From assembly GCA_963981525.1 (NCBI GenBank), contig CAXCDZ010000029.1, positions 1 to 10,379 on the forward strand: a DNA stretch of 10,379 nucleotides, in the 5' to 3' direction. The notes beneath the pieces were generated by a model. It worked only from the letters and a program-made list of their open reading frames with translations. It did not search any database and was not told the DNA's origin. Made by a program: the position numbers and the translations under genes. How positions within the stretch are numbered: the stretch's first letter is position 1; each line of letters starts with the position of its first letter. Below are positions 5,023 through 10,379 of this stretch, in pieces. The DNA is from CAXCDZ01 sp963981525. Its GTDB lineage: Bacteria > Patescibacteriota > Microgenomatia > UBA1400 > UBA12108.

Positions 5023-8000
5023 TCAACTAGTAAAATATTTAGCTGCCACCCCAAAAGTCTTCTCAGAGTTTTCTACCACCCATTCCCAAAACAAATGTGG
5101 AGGCAAGTCAAACACTTCCGTCGCAAGATACTCAGTCATTCTTTTGAGAGTTACTATGTCCCAAGCATTCTTTGTGTTATATAACATATTCCACTGTGCA
5201 CCAATATCACTATCCCACTTCCATCCTCCAAAAAATTCTTTTCTTTGCTCTTTTCTTTGCTCTTTTCTCTCTTTACGATACTCATCTTCATCTCTATATA
5301 AATTTGCCGCCCGCATATTTCTCATCAACACCTTCCATAGTAATTCTGGTTCATAAGCCTTACCTTCTAATGCTCTATATGTTGCTATACTATCAGTCAC
5401 GATATCCTTGTCCCATGGATTGTGAACAATCTTCTTAAACCTCGGCATTGGCATCTCTCCCTTATTAACCCCCGAATACACCTCTTCATCAAACATTACT
5501 GACCCTCCCTCATAATCAATCACACTCATTACCTCACCCGGCTGTCTTTGCTTCAAAATTTCAAAGACAATTTTTGCTGTCTTTTGACGAAACTCCTTAA
5601 TATTCGGCCCCACTATACTTGCCACTACCCCTGCTAAAGCAGCAAGATTTTCCGGCTCTGGATTACTCCCATACTCAATTAAGGCCTCATAAAACTTCTG
5701 CTGATACGAAGCGCGATACTTTAGAGCATCATCTCCTCTTTTTGCTTTCAAAGCATCCGTCACAAAATAACCATCATTAAATCGTTTGGAAAAATACTCA
5801 AATTTTGCTTTACCAGTGATTTCTTCAGATTTCAGTTTTTTTACCAACTCTCGATCATAACTATATTTTTTTATTGCCCAGTCCCAACTAATTCTCTCAA
5901 AGAAATCATCACCCTTCTCACCTGCTTCTTCTAACAATATTCTAATTGTCTCTGAATTATTTCTTCTTGGTCTAGTTTGTTTTTCTTGATAAGCTACTGC
6001 CTTATAAAACGGATTGTTCTTTCCACCAAAGTGGTATTCATCGTCATTGTACAAAGCTTTATTCCAAACATTATTCCACCACTCATTTGCTTCTACTAGC
6101 TCTTCTTCAGTTACTCCATCTTTCTCCACAAAGAATGTTGACCGCCCTCCCTTTGCTCCTTCCGTAGTATCCTTGCTAGAAGTGAAGTGAGCTGTGGTTT
6201 CCCCTCCATTCATCGAATGAAATGATGGTAATCCCATTCTATCTAGCCCAAGTAGCGCTTCAGGCACTCTAATTGGCGTATATTTCCACATAAACCTTAC
6301 TAATAATCGTGGATCACGCTTCATGTAATATTCTGGTATACCCTGAGGGAGATCGAACTTCGCGTTATCAAAAGATCCGTTACCAACTACTTCACCCAAC
6401 CTGCCCGTACCTATCCAATATAGATATGTTCTGCTGATATAATCTCCGTAATTATTTACCATTTGATCTAATAATTCACCCTCTTCTACCTTATCAGTCA
6501 TCTTGGCAAACCCATCAACACCATACTTAGTAATTAGCATTTGTTTCACAAAAATCTTTCGATCTTTTTTCATACCCTCACCCTCTGTTTTTCTCGCAAG
6601 AACAGTTCCCCACGAACGATCAACGTATACTTTAATTTTCTCTCCATCCGACCCTATTATCTCTTTTCCTTTGTTTTTTCCTTTTTTATATTTCTTGTAT
6701 GTATACATTCCCAATTCATCTCTTAATTCTTGTGGGACATTCTGCGCCATCACCCCTTCAAAATCATACTGATTTACCTCAATTCCAAGCTCCTTTACTT
6801 CTTTGCCTTCACTATCACGAATAACAATCACCTCATTACGCTTTACTTCTTCAAAAAGTCTATACTCCGGACCCTGTCTTGACCAAAAGTTCATTACTTT
6901 CATGTACAATTCTTCATCAACATATCCATTTCTCCAGGCAAAAGTAAGTTGCAACAACATCATGTGGTTTGTGGCAGTATCCTTAATTGTCGTATCTATT
7001 CCGCCAATCGCCAATAGGGTCATATATTTTTGAGCGCGCTCATCATAGTACATAGAGGCTCTCTCAACCGACTCACTCACCAATATTCTATTCTGCTTCA
7101 ATAGCTCTTGGAGCAACACTTCTTCCATTATCTCCTTTGCTCTTCCCTCAAGATTTGTATTTACTCTTGGTGGTTTTTTGCCCGCTTTAATTTGATCAAC
7201 ATCAGGGATTGGTAGTCCCAGGACGTCAACATCCAAACCATCTTCTTTCCACCTGGCAACAATTTCTTTATTAAAAGTATCCAAATGTTCATAGTTAATG
7301 TTTCGCATTCTTTCCTGTCCTCCACCCCTATACACATCTCTTAGTTGTGCGGTTCCTTGAAGGTTTTCCAAAAATAACTTAAGCTTCTCAGGATCATTCT
7401 TTAGAATATCTAATTCAGCTACACTTATTCCAATATCATTATTTTTTATCCAGTCAATCATCTCTCCATCATTTTCGAAATCTGGAGTTTTTACATTAGC
7501 ATTAACTCTTTCTCTTGTCTGAAAATTCTGTTGACCAGACATTTTCTCTTGTGCCTTCATAGCCTTATTCTTAATCCAAGACTCTTCTATCCTCCTTGAC
7601 AACTCATAAATCTCAGTAAAATTCTCATCATCCGCCCTATTCTCCAATTGCTCAATAAACACAATCAGCCTCATATAACCATCATCATCCAACTCCTCAA
7701 ACAATTTACTAGTTGCCTCACCTCCCTCATCTATTGATTGATAGAACTGTCCAACAATCTCCAACCCTTTTGACTCAACTGAAGCTTGTATTCGCTCTCT
7801 CATGCCCATTCTCAACACAGGTTTCTTTCTATCTAATATTCTACGTCCCAGTTTATCCACCTCTTTTCGAATAGTTGCTTTGCGCTCCTCAGTCATTGGC
7901 TCATCAATTCTCTCCTCAACTGACTTCAACATCTTCCCTCTCACGACATCTATTGTCCTTCGAGTTTTCTTTACTTCTTCTGTGTCCATTTTCTTTACGA

Positions 8001-8490
8001 CTTCCCCCAGCTCTCCATTAACTTCCTTCCACAACTCAACCGTTTCTCCACTATCTTTGTTTTCATTTACTTTCCCCGCTAACTGCTCAGCTTCCTGCCT
8101 GTATGCCTTTATCCTACCTTTGCTTGGGTGGGGCTCTACTCCCAATTTCTTATCTTGCATTTTTAGTACTTTTACAAGATTGTCTCTAACATCACCACTT
8201 TTTTCCTCATCTCCTCCAATATTTCCCACCACTTGCTGTAATAGTTTTTTCTGATCTTCATCATCAGTCCCTTTTCTCACTCTTTCCACCACTATTTTCA
8301 AAACATCATCACCCAATTCTATATTTTTATCAGCAACTATCCCTGCCAAGATTTTTACATTTCTTTGTGCCAGAAATATAATCAACAACTCTTCTATTGG
8401 GCTACTCTTCTTTTCACTCTCCTGATCACCGCTAGCACCGCCTCCCTCTATTTTATTACCATCGTTCTCAGCATTTGCACTCATACCCAT
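5023..8490 (-). CDS. Giant cysteine-free cytoplasmic protein of unknown function
   Basis: 1155 residues, stop TGA; not recognised. No signal peptide and no membrane helix. A disordered Gly/Ser/Glu-rich N-terminus (1-30) is followed by a highly charged, largely helical half (~31-520) rich in Glu, Lys, Asp and Arg. The C-terminal half has more aromatics: a Lys/Gly-rich loop KKYKKGKNKGKE (~595-606), a Trp-rich stretch NEWWNNVWNKALYNDDEYHFGG (~795-817, given here only as landmark residues), and a final segment with FFGGWKWDSD and PPHLFWEWVVEN. An exact KEQR repeat (~1075-1083) comes from a 12-base tandem duplication. There is not one cysteine. An in-frame TAG at 8523-8521 limits the start to Met at 8490 or 8484; the outer one is given, but the -10 box spacing favours 8484 as a leaderless start. 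GC content is lower than in neighbours (37-38% in two sampled 60-base lines against 50-60%). It converges on the VirB6-like gene with a one-base gap. No catalytic motif seen; scaffold, cargo or structural protein are all open. Confidence 0.82.
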   Translation of the reverse strand: MGMSANAENDGNKIEGGGASGDQESEKKSSPIEELLIIFLAQRNVKILAGIVADKNIELGDDVLKIVVERVRKGTDDEDQKKLLQQVVGNIGGDEEKSGDVRDNLVKVLKMQDKKLGVEPHPSKGRIKAYRQEAEQLAGKVNENKDSGETVELWKEVNGELGEVVKKMDTEEVKKTRRTIDVVRGKMLKSVEERIDEPMTEERKATIRKEVDKLGRRILDRKKPVLRMGMRERIQASVESKGLEIVGQFYQSIDEGGEATSKLFEELDDDGYMRLIVFIEQLENRADDENFTEIYELSRRIEESWIKNKAMKAQEKMSGQQNFQTRERVNANVKTPDFENDGEMIDWIKNNDIGISVAELDILKNDPEKLKLFLENLQGTAQLRDVYRGGGQERMRNINYEHLDTFNKEIVARWKEDGLDVDVLGLPIPDVDQIKAGKKPPRVNTNLEGRAKEIMEEVLLQELLKQNRILVSESVERASMYYDERAQKYMTLLAIGGIDTTIKDTATNHMMLLQLTFAWRNGYVDEELYMKVMNFWSRQGPEYRLFEEVKRNEVIVIRDSEGKEVKELGIEVNQYDFEGVMAQNVPQELRDELGMYTYKKYKKGKNKGKEIIGSDGEKIKVYVDRSWGTVLARKTEGEGMKKDRKIFVKQMLITKYGVDGFAKMTDKVEEGELLDQMVNNYGDYISRTYLYWIGTGRLGEVVGNGSFDNAKFDLPQGIPEYYMKRDPRLLVRFMWKYTPIRVPEALLGLDRMGLPSFHSMNGGETTAHFTSSKDTTEGAKGGRSTFFVEKDGVTEEELVEANEWWNNVWNKALYNDDEYHFGGKNNPFYKAVAYQEKQTRPRRNNSETIRILLEEAGEKGDDFFERISWDWAIKKYSYDRELVKKLKSEEITGKAKFEYFSKRFNDGYFVTDALKAKRGDDALKYRASYQQKFYEALIEYGSNPEPENLAALAGVVASIVGPNIKEFRQKTAKIVFEILKQRQPGEVMSVIDYEGGSVMFDEEVYSGVNKGEMPMPRFKKIVHNPWDKDIVTDSIATYRALEGKAYEPELLWKVLMRNMRAANLYRDEDEYRKERKEQRKEQRKEFFGGWKWDSDIGAQWNMLYNTKNAWDIVTLKRMTEYLATEVFDLPPHLFWEWVVENSEKTFGVAAKYFTS
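5241..5264. repeat. 12-base tandem duplication inside the giant protein gene
   Basis: TTCTTTGCTCTT occurs twice in a row (5241-5252, 5253-5264), with a degraded third copy after it. On the minus strand it encodes KEQR twice. The unit is a multiple of three, so copy-number change would keep the frame and lengthen or shorten a charged helix. Confidence 0.7.
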
Positions 8491-8491
8491 A

Positions 8492-8500
8492 ATTCTACCA
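8492..8500 (-). promoter_or_regulatory. Extended -10 promoter of the giant minus-strand gene
   Basis: On the minus strand TGGTAGAAT runs 8500-8492: TG, one base, TAGAAT. Exactly seven bases separate it from the A of ATG at 8484, the usual distance to a transcription start, suggesting a leaderless mRNA beginning at the third codon of the longest frame. No Shine-Dalgarno and no clear -35 box. Confidence 0.45.
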
Positions 8501-8518
8501 CACCAGACAAGACTAAGA

Positions 8519-8527
8519 TGCTAAAAT
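8519..8527 (+). promoter_or_regulatory. Extended -10 promoter, leaderless start of the rightmost gene
   Basis: TGCTAAAAT, identical to the box at 3503-3511. TAAAAT ends at 8527 and the ATG begins at 8535, leaving exactly seven bases, so the first transcribed base would be the A of the start codon. An in-frame TAA at 8514-8516 and absence of other start codons fix the ATG, so a longer leader with ribosome site is not possible from this promoter. Confidence 0.55.
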
Positions 8528-8534
8528 AAGATCT

Positions 8535-10379
8535 ATGGCAACCAGCGCAGACATCCTCCATAAATATCAATATTTACGCACCCACCCCATTAATAAAGTC
8601 CTAATCGAACGCATACTCCTCCCAGGACTAGCAACTCAGGGCAAATTCGCCGGTGCCAGTCGCGGAATCAAGCTCCCCCATGGCAAAGACGAACAACCAC
8701 AATATATTCAACTAGACGAAGCCGCCATCCTCATTATCTCCTGGCTAGAATCCAGTCGTAACCTAGAAACTAGTGAAGTCAACAAACTCAACTCCATCGC
8801 AAACAATCTCAAGGACAGCAAACACGCCGTCTCCACTCTCACCATCATGCTCCAGAACAAATATCACGAGATGGTGAACGAACCAGAGACCAATCTCACC
8901 ACCGCAGTCCGCAACAATCTAGAATCGTACCGCGCCCACCAACAAAAACAAGATAAAAATAGATACTCCAGTATTGGCTACAACCCAGGCACAGTTATCG
9001 ACACATTCAACAAAACACACAAAGAAGTCACTCGCCTCATGCAATCAGGCGCCCCAGCCGCTGCCATCGCCACCCTCCTCCCCATCGACCACAACAGCAA
9101 AACACCTATAGCCACTCAACGTGCTATGGCTCAAATCATCGCCAGCAACCTCGACCGCTTCACTGGTGCCCGCGACCTCCATCTGGGCAAGACTCCCACC
9201 TCTCTCTCCCTCCAAGCCAACTCAGCCACCAAAGAGCTCGAGCAGATCATTAAGTCAAGCTATCCAGAACACACCGACCTCCTCAACTACACCGGCGACT
9301 CCGATTTCCAAAAAAGATTTCTTACCTCCATCAACAAAACAGCCGACAGCTACGTCGGTGCTAGAGGAGAATCAGACCGTCTCGAGCCATATCGCAAGAT
9401 CAGACTCGACGCCGCCCGTGCCCTCCCCTTCATAGCTCCAAGTATGCTCGAACTCGAGACCACTCTTTTCAACACTCTCGATAGCGCCAACATAGAAGAA
9501 GCTCGCACCCTCACCAACGCTATCCTACGCGAAATAATAAGCTCAGCCTCAAACTCTCCCAACACAACACAACTCGTCGACACCACTCTCGCCAAACTCA
9601 ACTACAAAAATGATTACCGCCAACTCATTATCCGCACCCTCAACACACAAGAGTTCCAATTTGGCATCGCCTACCAAACCCAATCTCTTAACTCATCCTT
9701 CGAGACTCACCGCCCCAATCGCTTTGATCGCAAACTCGTTAGAAACGGCATTAACCCCCAACACACTCAACTAACTTCAGAACAGCTTCGTGACAATTTC
9801 CAATCCCTCCTCCCCCCCCAACCTCTCCCAGAAAATAATCTCGACCTCGAAAACACTGTCTGGGAACAATATTTTACCGAGCTAAGATCAGACAATCCAG
9901 ACCAAACTCGCCTCACCTCTCTTCGCAACTGGCTCGACTCCTCCCACACCACTTTTCGATTAGATGATCAGGAAAGTAAGCTCGCCTCTCGTAGTCGCTT
10001 CGAACACTCCTTCACTAGCTTCGCATCCCGTACCCGTCACGCCCAGCACGAGTTCTATAACAAACTATTCGAAATAGAAGAAAATCTTCCCTGGAACAGG
10101 GGTATAAAAAAAGCTCTCGAGAGTTACGACAAATTCGTCGAATGGGCAGTCATCCCTCTCCCATTTACAGACAAAAAACTTCCCCTCTTTCGCATGTTTC
10201 CATGGATCGCAGATCAGTGGAATACCTTTAAACAAACTAAAACCCTCTCGCAACTCGCCAAGCTTAACCCAAACAGCACAAGATACAAACTCCTCACTCA
10301 TTACAGTAAGGGCAACTTTACCATCAATGGCATGTTTGGCTCTGCCAGTCGTGAATTTTGGGGTAAAAGAGTCGCCCAA
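8535..10379 (+). CDS. Large cysteine-free protein of unknown function (3' partial)
   Basis: Open from ATG 8535 through the right edge, 615 codons visible, beginning MATSADILHKYQYLRTHP. The start is decided by an in-frame TAA at 8514-8516. Not recognised. No signal peptide and no membrane helix in the visible part; my hand translation contains no cysteine. It is rich in Asn, Gln, Thr, Ser and Leu and looks mostly helical. Landmarks: a short Gly/Lys-rich segment GASRGIKLPHGKDEQPQ (~40-56), SIGYNPGTVIDTF (~145-157), a Pro-rich LLPPQPLPEN linker (~425-434) coded through a run of eight C, and an aromatic segment with PWNRG, FVEWAVIPLPF and MFPWIADQW (~525-565) that may lead into something new past the edge. 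The codon bias (C-ending ctc, atc, acc, gcc) equals that of the VirB2-like gene and differs from that of the divergent neighbour. It may belong with the secretion-like genes, but this rests on codon style and proximity only. Confidence 0.78.
   Translation, partial: MATSADILHKYQYLRTHPINKVLIERILLPGLATQGKFAGASRGIKLPHGKDEQPQYIQLDEAAILIISWLESSRNLETSEVNKLNSIANNLKDSKHAVSTLTIMLQNKYHEMVNEPETNLTTAVRNNLESYRAHQQKQDKNRYSSIGYNPGTVIDTFNKTHKEVTRLMQSGAPAAAIATLLPIDHNSKTPIATQRAMAQIIASNLDRFTGARDLHLGKTPTSLSLQANSATKELEQIIKSSYPEHTDLLNYTGDSDFQKRFLTSINKTADSYVGARGESDRLEPYRKIRLDAARALPFIAPSMLELETTLFNTLDSANIEEARTLTNAILREIISSASNSPNTTQLVDTTLAKLNYKNDYRQLIIRTLNTQEFQFGIAYQTQSLNSSFETHRPNRFDRKLVRNGINPQHTQLTSEQLRDNFQSLLPPQPLPENNLDLENTVWEQYFTELRSDNPDQTRLTSLRNWLDSSHTTFRLDDQESKLASRSRFEHSFTSFASRTRHAQHEFYNKLFEIEENLPWNRGIKKALESYDKFVEWAVIPLPFTDKKLPLFRMFPWIADQWNTFKQTKTLSQLAKLNPNSTRYKLLTHYSKGNFTINGMFGSASREFWGKRVAQ

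Noticed and set aside
7802..8254. Plus-strand 150-codon frame within the giant minus-strand gene
   Set aside because: Ser/Phe/Leu/Thr-rich translation typical of the reverse complement of a Glu/Lys-rich gene; no start signals.
10065..10379. Minus-strand open frame at the right edge
   Set aside because: It lies wholly antisense to the rightmost gene, whose frame has the codon bias of the neighbouring genes; no motif or ribosome site supports it.
1..10379. CRISPR array, tRNA, rRNA, insertion sequence or replication origin
   Set aside because: No regularly spaced repeats, no cloverleaf-like or rRNA-like sequence, no transposase and no terminal inverted repeats were seen on reading both strands.

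Overview
The window most likely comes from a Candidate Phyla Radiation (Patescibacteria) bacterium, probably of the Microgenomates group. The evidence is two proteins whose sequence style I recognise from those genomes: a large Cys-rich exported protein ending in a two-helix TrbC/VirB2-like segment, and a signal-peptide-bearing VirB6/TrbL-like polytopic membrane protein with the typical motif around FRN-AY and ALPNLVITL. TGA is used as a stop (3437-3439 and, on the minus strand, 5025-5023), so the code is the standard one and lineages that read TGA as glycine are excluded. No rRNA, tRNA or marker gene is present, so the lineage remains an inference.

Layout: (1) 1-2450, plus strand: the 3' part of a large exported protein with a lysozyme-like region, a Pro/Ser/Thr/Asp linker and a C-terminal VirB2-like membrane hairpin. 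(2) 2461-2991, plus: a small membrane-anchored protein that probably works with it. (3) 3161-3439, plus: a CopG-type antitoxin without a visible toxin, with its own promoter and a dyad that could be its operator. (4) 3522-5021, plus: the VirB6/TrbL-like protein. (5) 5023-8490, minus: a 1155-residue cysteine-free protein of unknown function, converging on gene 4 with a one-base gap. (6) 8535 to the window end, plus: the N-terminal 615 residues of another large, apparently cytoplasmic, cysteine-free protein of unknown function, divergent from gene 5.

Genes 1, 2 and 4 look like the envelope part of a type IV secretion/conjugation-like or type IV pilus-like apparatus of the CPR kind: a pilin-like/wall-remodelling protein, a bitopic partner and a channel-like inner membrane protein. 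The ATPases (VirB4/VirD4) are not in the window. Genes 5 and 6 flank this set and may be associated large cytoplasmic components or cargo, but nothing in their sequence proves it.

Regulation: three genes (4, 5 and 6) have an extended -10 box (TGnTAnAAT) only a few bases before the start codon and no Shine-Dalgarno sequence, which points to leaderless or nearly leaderless mRNAs. Genes 5 and 6 share one very short divergent promoter region. The antitoxin gene in contrast has a clear AGGAG ribosome site. The plus strand carries far more C than G in every gene sampled, whichever strand encodes it.
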